NCBI RefSeq assembly: GCF_050942215.1
Contig: NZ_CP192056.1
Span: 4,960,001-5,024,000 of the forward strand
DNA from: Sphaerimonospora sp050942215
Lineage (GTDB): Bacteria > Actinomycetota > Actinomycetes > Streptosporangiales > Streptosporangiaceae
Reading direction: 5' to 3'
DNA length: 64,000 nucleotides
Below, in pieces: positions 19,605 through 28,303 of the stretch; position 1 is the stretch's first letter, and the number at the start of each line of letters is the position of its first letter. Made by a program: the position numbers and the translations under genes. The notes under the pieces are model-generated. The model was given only the letters and a program-made list of their open reading frames with translations, did no database searches and was not told where the DNA came from.

Positions 19605-19799
19605 TCAGGTGAGAACCGGCTCGCGATCCTGCAGCCGGGCCAGGGCTTCGTCACGAGCTTGCGCCGCCAGCGCGTCGTTCTGCGCCTGGAGCCGGGTGAG
19701 TTCTGCCTCCAGATCACGGACGCGCTGCTGGAGACGGCGCATTTCCGAGATCATCCGAGGGTCAGGACCGCCGACGTGGCCGAGTAGAGCCTTCGCCAT
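19605..19799 (-). CDS. Conserved small coiled-coil protein, 64 aa
   Basis: Small soluble protein beginning MAKALLGHVGGPDPR and continuing as one amphipathic coiled coil (EMRRLQQRVRDLEAELTRLQ, then QNDALAAQ). The N-terminal signature is one I associate with a short actinobacterial family found beside smc/ftsY; its function is unknown. A GGAGGA ribosome site precedes ATG 19799. A role linked to SMC or cell division is suggested only by position. It has its own hairpin terminator before smc, so it is likely transcribed separately. Confidence 0.8.
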   Translation of the reverse strand: MAKALLGHVGGPDPRMISEMRRLQQRVRDLEAELTRLQAQNDALAAQARDEALARLQDREPVLT

Positions 19800-19987
19800 A
19801 GTAAAGGGTCCTCCACGCTGAGTGACCAGACTGGTTCGCGCACTTCTATACCGCGGGAGGGGTGCGCGTGGTTCCTCTCAAGAGTCGCACCGGCAATGGA
19901 GTCGGTCAAGTTGAACGCTCCGCACAGACGGCCGGTGGACACTCTCGACAGGTAAATATACCTCATTTGGGGGGTTTGAGGGAAGGC

Positions 19988-20257
19988 CTACCTCTCTACA
20001 AACCCGGCCATACTTCCCTTAGCGTCGCTCCATCGCTCGACTACCCCCTCCACTTGGCCGGGCGTGTCTCCGCCACGTAACGCCTCAAGAAGCTTCTCGC
20101 ACGATTCCCGGGGGCCCTCGGCCACGACCTCGACTCTCCCGTCGGCGAGGTTCGCGGCCCATCCGGACAGCCCGAACTCGAGCGCCCTGGCCCGGGTCCA
20201 CCAGCGGAACCCGACCCCCTGCACCCGCCCCCGGACCCATGCGGTCAGCCGAATCAT
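19988..20257 (-). CDS. acyP: Acylphosphatase
   Basis: Small enzyme hydrolysing carboxyl-phosphate bonds of acyl phosphates. 89 aa from ATG 20257, where the family signature begins: WVRGRVQGVGFRWWTRARA (phosphate loop with catalytic Arg) and GLSGWAANLADGRVEVVAEG (catalytic Asn). Length is typical. The frame is open upstream but that part (Arg/Val rich) lacks homology. Position between mutM and smc is the usual actinobacterial order. Confidence 0.93.
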   Translation of the reverse strand: MIRLTAWVRGRVQGVGFRWWTRARALEFGLSGWAANLADGRVEVVAEGPRESCEKLLEALRGGDTPGQVEGVVERWSDAKGSMAGFVER

Positions 20258-20416
20258 GGTTACCAGTATCCAAACCCGTCTCGCGCGCCGCACGCCGGGG
20301 TCCACCCGAGCGCCGCCGGAGCCGGCCCCGGGGACCACGACTTCCTCCCGGCGCACTCCCCCGTCCCATGGAAATCCCGAGTCTGTGAGAAATGCCTCAC
20401 GGGCGAACCGCCATCG

Positions 20417-21313
20417 CTACGGACGGGCGTTCCTGGGTCGAGGCTGACATTTCGGACAGCTGTAGGACGACCTGTTCATGAACGCCTCCCGCCTGATCGG
20501 CGCCCCGCAGCGGGGGCAGGGCCGATCCTGCCTGCCGTACACGGCGAGTGACCGGTCGAAGTAGCCGCTCTCACCGTTGACGTTGACGTACAGGCTGTCG
20601 AACGACGTGCCGCCCTGCGCCAGCGCCTCGGTCATCACCGCGCGGACCGCCGACAGCAGCTCGACGATCTTGGGACGGGTCAGCGTCTCGGTGGGCCTGG
20701 CCCAATGCAGACGGGCCCGCCACAGGGCCTCGTCCGCGTAGATGTTGCCCACCCCGCTGATCAACGACTGGTCCAGCAGCGCCCGCTTCAGTCCGGTACG
20801 GCGCAGCCGTAACCTGGCCGCGAACTCCTCGTCGTCGAACGCGCCCTCCAGCGGGTCGGCCGCGATGTGCGCGATCGGCTCGGGCACCGGACGCGGCAGC
20901 CGCACGGCCATGGGCGCGACCAGAAGATGGCCGAAGGTGCGCTGGTCGACGAAGCGCAGCTCAGGACCGCCGTCCGTGAACGACAGCCGCACCCGCAGGT
21001 GCTTCTCCATCGGCGCGAGGGGATCCACGATCAGGAGCTGTCCACTCATGCCCAGATGGGCGAGGAGCGCCTCCTCCGCGCCGCCGGGCCGTCCGCCGCC
21101 GTCCCCCGGCGGGTCGTCGTGCAGCGGCAGCCACAGGTACTTGCCGCGGCGCTCGGCGGAGACGACCGTCCGGCCCTTGAGCCGGTCGGGCAGGCTGCCG
21201 TCGTTCCTTCGGACGGCACGCGGGTGCAGGACCTCGGCCGACGCGACGGTCCGGCCGATCGCCCAGCGTTCCAGTCCCCGCCGGACGACCTCGACCTCGG
21301 GCAGTTCTGGCAT
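20417..21313 (-). CDS. mutM: Formamidopyrimidine-DNA glycosylase (Fpg/MutM)
   Basis: Base-excision repair glycosylase/AP lyase that removes 8-oxoguanine and formamidopyrimidines. 298 aa. The mature N-terminus PELPEVEVVRRGL supplies the catalytic Pro2 and Glu3; H2TH region LISGVGNIYADEALWRA; C-terminal zinc finger CPRCGAPIRREAFMNRSSYSCPKCQ with four cysteines. An insertion DDPPGDGGGRPGGAEE lengthens the N-terminal domain slightly. Starts 3 bp after the rnc stop, so it is probably cotranscribed with rnc. Confidence 0.97.
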   Translation of the reverse strand: MPELPEVEVVRRGLERWAIGRTVASAEVLHPRAVRRNDGSLPDRLKGRTVVSAERRGKYLWLPLHDDPPGDGGGRPGGAEEALLAHLGMSGQLLIVDPLAPMEKHLRVRLSFTDGGPELRFVDQRTFGHLLVAPMAVRLPRPVPEPIAHIAADPLEGAFDDEEFAARLRLRRTGLKRALLDQSLISGVGNIYADEALWRARLHWARPTETLTRPKIVELLSAVRAVMTEALAQGGTSFDSLYVNVNGESGYFDRSLAVYGRQDRPCPRCGAPIRREAFMNRSSYSCPKCQPRPRNARP

Positions 21314-21316
21314 CCG

Positions 21317-22078
21317 TCAGCCCTGCCCGATCTCCGCGGCCTCCTTGGCCTCGCGCACCGCGCGGATGGCGGTCCAGGCGGCCTCGGCGGCCTGCTGCTC
21401 GGCCTCCTTCTTGCTGCGCCCGGCGCCCTTGCCGTACTCCCTGCCGCCGACGCGGACCGTGGCCACGAACGACTTGGCGTGGTCGGGGCCGCTCTCGTCC
21501 ACGTGGTACTCGGGCACCCCGAGCGCCTCGGCGGCGGTCAACTCCTGCAGGGACGTCTTCCAGTCGAGCCCGGCGCCGAGCGAGGCCGACCGCTTGATGA
21601 GCGCGTCGAAGAGCAGGTGGACCACCCGGAACGCCTCGTCCAGGCCCTTGTCGACGTAGACCGTTCCGATCAGCGCCTCCAGCGTGTCGGCCAGGATCGA
21701 CGACTTGTCGCGCCCGCCCGTGCCCTCCTCGCCCCGGCCGAGCCGCAGATACTTGCCCAGGTCGAGCGTCCTCGCGACGTCGGCCAGCGCCCGCATGTTG
21801 ACGACCGCGGCGCGGAGCTTGGCGAGCTGCCCCTCGGGCAGGTCGGGATGGTTGCGGAACAGCGTGTCCGTGACGACCAGGCCCAGGACCGAGTCGCCCA
21901 GGAACTCCAGGCGCTCGTTCGTGGGCAGCCCGCCGTTCTCGTACGCGTACGAGCGGTGCGTCAGCGCCCGCTCGAGGATGTCCGTGCTGAGCCGGACGTC
22001 GAGTACCTGCTCCAGCTCGTCTCTGGCGACCTCCACGGCCACCGGCTTACCGCCCGATGCTGCGCCCACCGGTCTCAC
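21317..22078 (-). CDS. rnc: Ribonuclease III
   Basis: Double-strand-specific endoribonuclease for rRNA and mRNA processing. 253 aa from GTG 22078. RNase III signature NERLEFLGDSVLGLVVTD with the metal-binding Glu/Asp, second acidic cluster DTLEALIGTVYVDKG, and a C-terminal double-stranded RNA-binding domain (DWKTSLQELTAAEALG ... GKGAGRSKKEAEQQAAEAAW). A second GTG nine bases downstream is an alternative start. Very close to mutM. Separated from rpmF by 318 bp that hold a strong terminator hairpin, so rnc-mutM likely has its own promoter. Confidence 0.96.
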   Translation of the reverse strand: MRPVGAASGGKPVAVEVARDELEQVLDVRLSTDILERALTHRSYAYENGGLPTNERLEFLGDSVLGLVVTDTLFRNHPDLPEGQLAKLRAAVVNMRALADVARTLDLGKYLRLGRGEEGTGGRDKSSILADTLEALIGTVYVDKGLDEAFRVVHLLFDALIKRSASLGAGLDWKTSLQELTAAEALGVPEYHVDESGPDHAKSFVATVRVGGREYGKGAGRSKKEAEQQAAEAAWTAIRAVREAKEAAEIGQG

Positions 22079-22396
22079 TCCCTACTCGTCCCCGGGCCCA
22101 GTCGAGCACGGCGGGCAGATGGATCGTCGGGAGAGCCCGAAGGCGTGGTGGACGCCGGGCCACCGGTTCACCGATCAGTCGGCTCACGGGGCCGCGGCGT
22201 CCACCACGGCCGCGGGCACGTTCCGAAATTCCCCTCCGTCCGGCCACCGACCGCGTGCGCGTGCGTGAAAGCCCTACTGCAGTTCTACAAAACTCTGAAA
22301 GCAAGGTAGCGCCGACCGGGTCGTTCGACGACCCGGTCGGCGCCCCCTGTACGCCTGTTCTCGCTGTACGCCTGACTGCCCCACACCGACGGCCGA
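22079..22396. other. Intergenic stretch rnc-rpmF
   Basis: No coding potential seen. It holds the rpmF hairpin terminator (22309-22343) and presumably the rnc promoter, which I could not place with confidence. Confidence 0.5.
22309..22343 (-). terminator. Terminator hairpin downstream of rpmF
   Basis: Perfect 15 bp arms GCGCCGACCGGGTCG / CGACCCGGTCGGCGC around a 5 nt loop, 54 bp past the rpmF stop. Very stable stem without a clear T tract. Confidence 0.8.
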
Positions 22397-22576
22397 TCAG
22401 GCCGACGGCTCGACCACCTGGCGGCGGTTGTAGGTGCCACAGGTCGGGCACGCCGTGTGCGGGAGCCTGGGCGAGTGACACTGCGGGCAGTTCACGAGCG
22501 CGACGGCGGCAGCCTTCCACTGAGACCTGCGGTGGCGGGTGTTGCTCCGCGACATCTTCCGCTTGGGGACGGCCAC
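22397..22576 (-). CDS. rpmF: 50S ribosomal protein L32
   Basis: Ribosomal large-subunit protein of 59 aa. GTG 22576 follows AGGAGGG; the product begins VAVPKRKMSRSNTRHRRSQWKA (homologs start M-AVPKRK) and carries two CxxC pairs (CPQC, CPTC), the zinc-ribbon form. Start lies 1 bp after the yceD stop, indicating translational coupling. Confidence 0.97.
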   Translation of the reverse strand: MAVPKRKMSRSNTRHRRSQWKAAAVALVNCPQCHSPRLPHTACPTCGTYNRRQVVEPSA

Positions 22577-22577
22577 G

Positions 22578-23153
22578 TCAACCCTCCTGATCGTCTTCGT
22601 TGTCCAGTTCCAAACCCTGCAGCGTCGCCCAGCGTGAGTCGATCTTCTCGTGCCTGTGGTCCGGGCCGGCCTCGGCCAGCCTGATCCCGCACTCCACGCA
22701 GAGCCCGGGGCAGTCGTCCTCACACACCGGGCTCAGCGGCAGCGCGAGCACCACCGCGTCACGGAATACCGGCTCGAGATCGAGCAACTCGCCGTCGAGG
22801 AACAGATCGTCCTCGCCGCCCGCGCCTCCACCGGGAAACACGGCCTCCGCCGAGTAGAAGTAGAGCTCCTGGAAGTCGACCTCGGTCCGCGAGGCCAACG
22901 GTTCCAGGCAGCGTGAGCATTCTCCGCTGAGCGGAGCCCGCGCCGTGCCCGTGACGAGCACGCCCTCCATCACCGCCTCGAGCCGGATGTCCAGCTCGAC
23001 GTCGGCGTCCTTGGGAACGCCGATCATTCCGACCGCGAGGTCCGCCGGTGCCGGGAGCGTCAGGTTGAGCCTGCGCATCGACCCCGGCCGGCGACCCAGG
23101 TCATGGGTTGAGAGCACCCAAGGGGCCCGGGGATCGAGGCTGTGCGCAGTCAT
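22578..23153 (-). CDS. YceD/DUF177 family protein
   Basis: Conserved protein nearly always encoded beside rpmF; family members affect 23S rRNA accumulation and ribosome assembly. 191 aa. Contains CSRCLEP and CEDDCPGLCVECG, cysteine pairs that may bind metal. The acidic C-terminus (ELDNEDDQEG) runs into the rpmF ribosome site. Start ATG 23153 with AACAGG upstream. The yceD-rpmF pair is one transcription unit closed by the hairpin at 22309-22343. Confidence 0.92.
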   Translation of the reverse strand: MTAHSLDPRAPWVLSTHDLGRRPGSMRRLNLTLPAPADLAVGMIGVPKDADVELDIRLEAVMEGVLVTGTARAPLSGECSRCLEPLASRTEVDFQELYFYSAEAVFPGGGAGGEDDLFLDGELLDLEPVFRDAVVLALPLSPVCEDDCPGLCVECGIRLAEAGPDHRHEKIDSRWATLQGLELDNEDDQEG

Positions 23154-23242
23154 CCTGTTCTCACGTTAGGCATGGCGAATCACCGCCGTCGTGCAAGGCT
23201 GAGAAGCAAGAATACCAGCCCCGGCCCTCTCGCCCGCACGGT

Positions 23243-23719
23243 TCAACCCCTGAGCCGTTCGACGAGCAGCTCGCGCACGAGGTCGGGGACCAGCCCGGAC
23301 ACGTCCCCGCCGTACCGCGCGATCTCCTTCAGCCGGCTCGACGACAGGAAGGAATACTCGGGGTTGGTGGACATGAACAGCGTCTCGACGCCGGACATCC
23401 GATAGTTGAGCTGGGCCATCTGCAACTCGTAGTCGAAGTCGCTGACCGCGCGCAGGCCCTTCACGATGGTCGGGATCTCCTGCCGGCGGCAGAAGTCGAC
23501 CAGGAGGCCGTGGAACTTCTCCACCCGGACGTTTCCGTACTCCTCGGTCACCGCTTCCAGCATCCGGATGCGTTCCCCGACGTCGAACAGTCCCTGCTTC
23601 TCGACGTTGACCCCGACGGCGACGACGACCTCGTCGTACAACCGCGACGTACGGCCGATGATGTCAAGATGTCCGTTGGTTACGGGGTCGAACGACCCCG
23701 GGCAGACGACGCGACGCAA
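23243..23719 (-). CDS. coaD: Phosphopantetheine adenylyltransferase
   Basis: Coenzyme A pathway enzyme that transfers AMP from ATP to 4'-phosphopantetheine. 158 aa. TTG start at 23719 with GGGGG upstream, giving (M)RRVVCPGSFDPVTNGHLDII with the T/HxGH nucleotidyltransferase motif, and a C-terminal SFLSSSRLKEIA. Length is typical. Begins 15 bp after the rsmD stop, so rsmD-coaD form an operon, the standard arrangement. Confidence 0.96.
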   Translation of the reverse strand: MRRVVCPGSFDPVTNGHLDIIGRTSRLYDEVVVAVGVNVEKQGLFDVGERIRMLEAVTEEYGNVRVEKFHGLLVDFCRRQEIPTIVKGLRAVSDFDYELQMAQLNYRMSGVETLFMSTNPEYSFLSSSRLKEIARYGGDVSGLVPDLVRELLVERLRG

Positions 23720-23734
23720 GGCGCACCCCCACTT

Positions 23735-24307
23735 TCACGGGCTTCTGTCTGCTGCGCGACCGTACCAAACGGCCGCTTCTCCGTATCGCCGGACCCGGCC
23801 TTCCTCGAATCCCTTCGGCCACACCAGGTCCTTACCCCTGGACTCCCGTTCCACCGCGACGAGTGCGCCGTCCGCCAGCCAGCCGTTGTCCCGCAGCGCC
23901 TCCAGCACCCTGGCGACCACATCGTCGGCGACGGAGTAGGGCGGGTCCGCGAAGACGAAGTCGTACGGATCCTCACACGGCCTGCTCACCACTCGCTCGG
24001 CCTTCTCCTGCCGGAGCACCGCGCCCGGCAGGCCGAGCGCCGCGATGTTCTCCCTGATCGTGCGTACGGCTCTCGCATCCGACTCCACGAGCAGCGCGTG
24101 CGCCGCTCCCCTGCTGAGGCCTTCCAGGCCCACGGCGCCCGATCCCGCGTACAGGTCGAGGACCCTGGCCCCGTCGAGCGGGCCGAGCACCGAGCCGACC
24201 GTGGCGAACAGCGCCTCCCTCGTCCGATCGCTCGTCGGCCGCGTCCCCCTCCCCGGGGGCACGGCGAGCCTGCGGCCTCCTGCGATCCCTGCGATCACCC
24301 GCGTCAT
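23735..24307 (-). CDS. rsmD: 16S rRNA (guanine(966)-N(2))-methyltransferase RsmD
   Basis: SAM-dependent methyltransferase modifying 16S rRNA. 190 aa from ATG 24307, where homologs begin MTRVIAGIAGGRRLAVP; the longer open frame upstream is unsupported. SAM-binding motif VLDLYAGSGAVGLE and catalytic DPPYS are both present. Upstream about 460 bp of noncoding repeats separate it from recG. Confidence 0.94.
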   Translation of the reverse strand: MTRVIAGIAGGRRLAVPPGRGTRPTSDRTREALFATVGSVLGPLDGARVLDLYAGSGAVGLEGLSRGAAHALLVESDARAVRTIRENIAALGLPGAVLRQEKAERVVSRPCEDPYDFVFADPPYSVADDVVARVLEALRDNGWLADGALVAVERESRGKDLVWPKGFEEGRVRRYGEAAVWYGRAADRSP

Positions 24308-24596
24308 TCGTTCATTGTGCCGCGATCCGGTGCGGAACGCGCCGCAGGTCAAGAGTGGGCAAGCGATGGCGAGGAATACGTAAGAGAGGTATCGCCCGGC
24401 CGCCCCCGTCCGCATGATGAGTTCTGCGGCCTTCAACGTGACCCAGGGGAAGGTCGGCCGGCGTGAACGTGAGCCCTTCCGCACGCCGGCGCCCCCGGCA
24501 CCTGACCCGGGGGTGGGCCCGGCCGGGGACGGCATTCGGGGGGAGGCCGTCCCAAGGTCGGGCCCTGGGTCATTTCACCCCATTCTGTTCACACCG

Positions 24597-24648
24597 TTCT
24601 GTGCAAGTGTCCGCTCACTTCGTTCTGTGCACGGTGTCCGCTCGCGCC
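24597..24648. repeat. 26 bp tandem duplication
   Basis: Two adjacent 26 bp copies, both starting TTCTGTGCA and containing GTGTCCGCTC, with a third partial copy (GTCCGCTCGCGCC) directly after. The copies differ at several positions, so the duplication is not recent. Confidence 0.75.
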
Positions 24649-24668
24649 GTCCGCTCGCGCCCGCGTCA

Positions 24669-24727
24669 TTCGAACCCCGCCCTTTCGAGCCCCGCCCTTG
24701 CAAGCCTCGCCTTTCGAGTCTCGTCCT
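24669..24727. repeat. 15 bp degenerate tandem repeat, four units
   Basis: Four units, 15-15-14-15 bp: TTCGAACCCCGCCCT, TTCGAGCCCCGCCCT, TGCAAGCCTCGCCT and TTCGAGTCTCGTCCT. It lies 40 bp past the recG stop, in the likely recG 3' UTR. Confidence 0.8.
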
Positions 24728-24767
24728 TTCGGCGCCGACGGCCGTCGCGGCTCGTCACGCCCGAGGG

Positions 24768-26957
24768 TCAGGTCTTCTCGAGGAACTCCGCCTGCTCGCC
24801 CGCCACGAGCGCGTCGAGTTCGGCGCGCAGCGCGGGCCAGGCGGCCAGCTCGGGATCGGCGCCCAGCACCGCGACGGCCTCGGACCGCGCCGACTCGATG
24901 ACGTCCTCGTCCTCGAGGAGCCGCAGCATCTTCAGCGACGATCTGCGGCCGGACTGCGCCACCCCGAGGACGTCGCCCTCCCGCCGCTGCTCCAGGTCCA
25001 CCCGGGACAGCTCGAAGCCGTCCAGGGTCGCCGCCACGGCGTCGAGCCGCCGACGCGCCTGGGTGCCCTCCGGCGCCTCGGTCACCAGCAGGCACAGTCC
25101 GGGCAGCCCGCCCCGGCCCACCCGGCCGCGGAGCTGGTGGAGCTGGCTGACACCGAACCGGTCGGCATCCATGATCACCATGGCGGACGCGTTCGGCACG
25201 TCGACGCCGACCTCGATGACCGTGGTGGCGACCAGTACGTCCACCTCTCCCCGGGCGAAACCTCCCATCACCGCGTCCTTGTCCTCCGGCGCGAGCTTGC
25301 CGTGCAGCACCCCGACCCGCAGCCCACGCAGCGGACCCTCGGTGAGGCCCTCCGCGACATCGAGCACGGCCAACGGCGGCCGGCGCTCCCCCTCGGCCCC
25401 GTCGGTACGGTCGTCCTTCGCGATGTCGCCCTCGTCGCCCTCCTGATCGCCGATCCTGGGGCAGACCACGTACGCCTGCCGGCCCAGGCCGACCTCCTCC
25501 CGCACCCGCTCCCAGGCCCGGTCGAGGAAGTGCGGCTTCTCCGCCGCCGGGACGACGTGCGTCGTGATCGGGGCACGGCCCGCCGGGAGTTGCGCCAGCG
25601 TGGAGACCTCCAGGTCGCCGAACACGGTCATCGCGACCGTGCGCGGGATCGGGGTGGCGGTCATCACCAGGATGTGGGGCCTGCCGCCCCCGCCCTTCTC
25701 CCGCAGCGCGTCACGCTGCTCGACCCCGAACCTGTGCTGCTCGTCCACGACAACCAGGCCGAGATCGGCGAACTGGACGTGCTCCTGCAGCAGGGCGTGG
25801 GTGCCGATCACTATCCCGGCCGCTCCGGAGGCCACGTCGAGCAGTGCGGCCCTGCGCGCGGCCGCGCCCATCGACCCGGTGAGCAGGGCAACGCCCGTCC
25901 CGCCGAACATGCCGCCGGTGCCGAGGTCGCCGAGCATCTTCCTGACCGACCGGTGGTGCTGCTGGGCCAGCACCTCGGTCGGGGCGAGCAGCACGGCCTG
26001 TCCGCCGGAGTCGGCCACCTGAAGCATGGCGCGCAGCGCCACCACGGTCTTACCCGCGCCGACCTCGCCCTGCAGCAGCCGGTGCATGGGATGGTCCTCG
26101 GCCAGATCGGCGGCGATCTCCTCGCCGACCTGTCGCTGCCCCTCGGTGAGCTGGAAGGGCAGCCCCCGGTCGAACTCGCTCAGCAGCCCGTCGTCCCGCC
26201 GGGGACGGGGCCGGGCCGGAGAGGCGGAGGCGGCCATCCGCCGGCGCACCAGCGCGGCCTGGAGCAGGAACGCCTCGTCGAACTTCAGCCGCCGTCTCGC
26301 ACTGTCGATCTCCTCCGGGTCCCGCGGCCGGTGGATCCGGCGCAGCGCCGTCTCGAGGCCGGGCAGGCCGTGCCGGTGCCGCACCTCGTCCGGGATCGGG
26401 TCGTCGAGGCTGAGCACGTCGAGCACGGTGCGCACGGCCCGGGCGATCTTCCAACTGGCCAGGCCCTGGGCCGAGGGATAGATCGGCACCGGCACGTTCG
26501 CGAACTCCTCGGCCGTCGCCTCCGTCTCGTCGAACGACTCGTACTCGGGATGGGTCAGCGACACGCGTCTGGTCCGCGGCGTGCGGAAGACGTTGACCTT
26601 GCCGGAGAACATCGCCTCCGTGCCCGGCCTCAGCCGCTGCTCCGCCGCGTGCGACCCCTTGCCGAAGAAGGCGAGGTGCAGCTTGTCCTTGCCGTCGCTC
26701 ACCTCGACGTCCAGCCAGGTGCCCTGCCGGTTCTTCATGGGACGGCGCATCGCCGCCGACACCCGGCCGACGACGGTCACGTGGTCGTCGTGCTCCAGCG
26801 AGGCGATCGGCGTCAGCTCGCCGCGCCGTGCGTAGCGCCTGGGGTAGTGTCGCAGCAGCTCGCCGACCGTGGAGATGCCCAACGCGGCCTCCAGCGGGGA
26901 GGCCGTACGGCCCAGCGGTCGCTTGAGCGGCTCATCGAACCTCGTCACGGCACCCAT
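24768..26957 (-). CDS. recG: ATP-dependent DNA helicase RecG
   Basis: Branch-migration helicase that remodels stalled replication forks and Holliday junctions. 729 aa from ATG 26957. N-terminal wedge/OB domain (HVTVVGRVSAAMRRPMKNRQG), helicase motifs GEVGAGKT (Walker A), VVVDEQHRFGV (Walker B/DExH), MTATPIPRT (motif III), and TTVIEVGVDVPNA plus QLRGRVGRGG (motifs V-VI). Compared with E. coli there is an acidic insert (DQEGDEGDIAKDDRTDGAEG) in the second RecA-like domain, seen in several actinobacteria. Divergent from rpmB, 244 bp away. Confidence 0.96.
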   Translation of the reverse strand: MGAVTRFDEPLKRPLGRTASPLEAALGISTVGELLRHYPRRYARRGELTPIASLEHDDHVTVVGRVSAAMRRPMKNRQGTWLDVEVSDGKDKLHLAFFGKGSHAAEQRLRPGTEAMFSGKVNVFRTPRTRRVSLTHPEYESFDETEATAEEFANVPVPIYPSAQGLASWKIARAVRTVLDVLSLDDPIPDEVRHRHGLPGLETALRRIHRPRDPEEIDSARRRLKFDEAFLLQAALVRRRMAASASPARPRPRRDDGLLSEFDRGLPFQLTEGQRQVGEEIAADLAEDHPMHRLLQGEVGAGKTVVALRAMLQVADSGGQAVLLAPTEVLAQQHHRSVRKMLGDLGTGGMFGGTGVALLTGSMGAAARRAALLDVASGAAGIVIGTHALLQEHVQFADLGLVVVDEQHRFGVEQRDALREKGGGGRPHILVMTATPIPRTVAMTVFGDLEVSTLAQLPAGRAPITTHVVPAAEKPHFLDRAWERVREEVGLGRQAYVVCPRIGDQEGDEGDIAKDDRTDGAEGERRPPLAVLDVAEGLTEGPLRGLRVGVLHGKLAPEDKDAVMGGFARGEVDVLVATTVIEVGVDVPNASAMVIMDADRFGVSQLHQLRGRVGRGGLPGLCLLVTEAPEGTQARRRLDAVAATLDGFELSRVDLEQRREGDVLGVAQSGRRSSLKMLRLLEDEDVIESARSEAVAVLGADPELAAWPALRAELDALVAGEQAEFLEKT

Positions 26958-27081
26958 TACTACCCGGACTCGCCGACATTCCGGCGCACCCGCACCGCTT
27001 TTCCACACCGGCGCACGCCGTTGCGCTCCGATGCGCTAACGTGGGCAGGTACGAGATTTCCGGGTCGGCCGGGGTCGCCGT

Positions 27082-27110
27082 TTGGCGTGGACCTCCCGGC
27101 ATCGGATATT
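27082..27110 (+). promoter_or_regulatory. Candidate rpmB promoter
   Basis: TTGGCG (27082-27087) and GATATT (27105-27110) with 17 bp spacing, about 90 bp upstream of rpmB. Fair match to a vegetative promoter; not unique in the region. Confidence 0.35.
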
Positions 27111-27201
27111 CTTGTTCGGCCAGCCGGTTGTTCCCGGCATTGCTCGGACGAGCCGTTGCAGCGGCGCCGGGCCGATCGACTGAATCGAAGGAGCGATTAC
27201 C

Positions 27202-27387
27202 GTGGCCTCCGTCTGCGACGTCTGCGCCAAGAAGCCGCTTTTCGGCAACAACATCTCGCACTCGCATCGGCGCACCCGTCGCCGCTGGAACCCCAACATC
27301 CAGACCGTGCGTGCGATGGTCAACGGCACGCCGAAGCGTATGAACGTGTGCACTTCCTGCATCAAGGCGGGCAAGGTCTCCCGCTGA
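27202..27387 (+). CDS. rpmB: 50S ribosomal protein L28, zinc-binding form
   Basis: Ribosomal large-subunit protein of 61 aa. GTG 27202 with GGAG upstream; begins VASVCDVCAKKPLFGNN and has CDVC plus CTSC pairs, so it is the C+ (zinc) type. In many actinobacteria a C- paralogue replaces this one under zinc limitation; none is visible here. Followed 20 bp later by a strong hairpin terminator. Confidence 0.97.
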   Translation: MASVCDVCAKKPLFGNNISHSHRRTRRRWNPNIQTVRAMVNGTPKRMNVCTSCIKAGKVSR

Positions 27388-27406
27388 GGAGATCCGCATA
27401 TCGTCC

Positions 27407-27435
27407 GAGCCCGTCACCGGTCCGGTGACGGGCTC
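27407..27435 (+). terminator. rpmB terminator, possibly bidirectional
   Basis: Perfect 13 bp arms GAGCCCGTCACCG / CGGTGACGGGCTC with a 3 nt loop between convergent rpmB and thiD. Confidence 0.85.
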
Positions 27436-27488
27436 TCGCGTCTTCCGGCCGTCGACGACCACCGGCGCCCGGCGCCGGACGCCGACGG

Positions 27489-28277
27489 CTATCGCCAGCG
27501 CCAGGAGTGGTCGACGGGGCCGATGCCGTCGCCCAGGGGGAAGCCTCCGGCGATGGCGCCGGTGATGTAGTCCTTGGCCTGCCGTACCGCACCGGGCACG
27601 TCCTCGCCCAGGGCGAGGTAGGACGCGATCGCGGAGGCGAGCGTGCAGCCCGTCCCGTGGGTGTGCCGGTTGTCGAGGCGCTCGGCCGTGAAGCGATGCT
27701 CCGCGGTGCCGTCGGTGAGCAGGTCGACCGGCTCTCCGGGGAGGTGACCGCCCTTGATGAGCGCCCACTTCGGTCCCAGTGCCAGCACCGCGTCCGCCGC
27801 CCGCCGCAGGTCGTCCTCACCTTCGACCTTCACCCCGGTGAGCTGCTCGACCTCCCACAGGTTGGGGGTGACGACGGTCGCGAGCGGCAGCAGGCGGGCC
27901 TTGACCGTTTCCACCGCCTCCGGTGCGAGCAGGCTGTCGCCGTGCTTGGAGACCCCGACAGGGTCGACCACCACGGGGACGGACACGCCGGAGAGCACCT
28001 CGGCGACGGTCTCCACCAGCACCGTGGACGCCAGCATGCCCGTCTTGATCGCCTGCGCCCCGATGTCGCCGAGCACGGAGTCGAGCTGGGCCCGTACGGC
28101 CTCCGGCGGAAGTTCCCAGTAGCCCTGGACGCCCAGTGAGTTCTGCGCGGTCACCGCGGCGATCACACTCATGCCGTGAACGCCCAGAGCCAGCATCGTC
28201 TTGAGGTCGGCCTGGATTCCGGCGCCCCCGCCGGAATCAGAACCCGCGATCGTCAGTACAAGCGGAGGGGTCGTCAT
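27489..28277 (-). CDS. thiD: Hydroxymethylpyrimidine/phosphomethylpyrimidine kinase
   Basis: Thiamine pathway kinase that phosphorylates HMP and HMP-P to HMP-PP. 262 aa from ATG 28277, preceded by GGGAGGATGAGGG. Ribokinase-fold motifs: IAGSDSGGGAGIQADLKT near the N-terminus, MLASTVLVETVAE, and anion-hole GTGCTLASAIASYLALG with catalytic Asp-equivalent region near the C-terminus. 26 bp downstream of thiL, so a thiL-thiD operon is likely. No TPP riboswitch was recognised upstream. Confidence 0.94.
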   Translation of the reverse strand: MTTPPLVLTIAGSDSGGGAGIQADLKTMLALGVHGMSVIAAVTAQNSLGVQGYWELPPEAVRAQLDSVLGDIGAQAIKTGMLASTVLVETVAEVLSGVSVPVVVDPVGVSKHGDSLLAPEAVETVKARLLPLATVVTPNLWEVEQLTGVKVEGEDDLRRAADAVLALGPKWALIKGGHLPGEPVDLLTDGTAEHRFTAERLDNRHTHGTGCTLASAIASYLALGEDVPGAVRQAKDYITGAIAGGFPLGDGIGPVDHSWRWR

Positions 28278-28303
28278 ACCCTCATCCTCCCAAAAGGCGT
28301 CGA

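Larger units (their letters stand above)
24308..24767. other. 460 bp recG-rsmD intergenic region
   Basis: I see no supported gene. It contains two short tandem-repeat blocks (24597-24648 and 24669-24727) close to the recG 3' end and presumably the rsmD promoter in its left half. Confidence 0.5.

Noticed and set aside
15567..19787. 1406-codon open frame on the + strand opposite smc
   Set aside because: Shadow of high-GC codon bias over smc; Arg/Gly/Leu-rich, no domain, no ribosome site.
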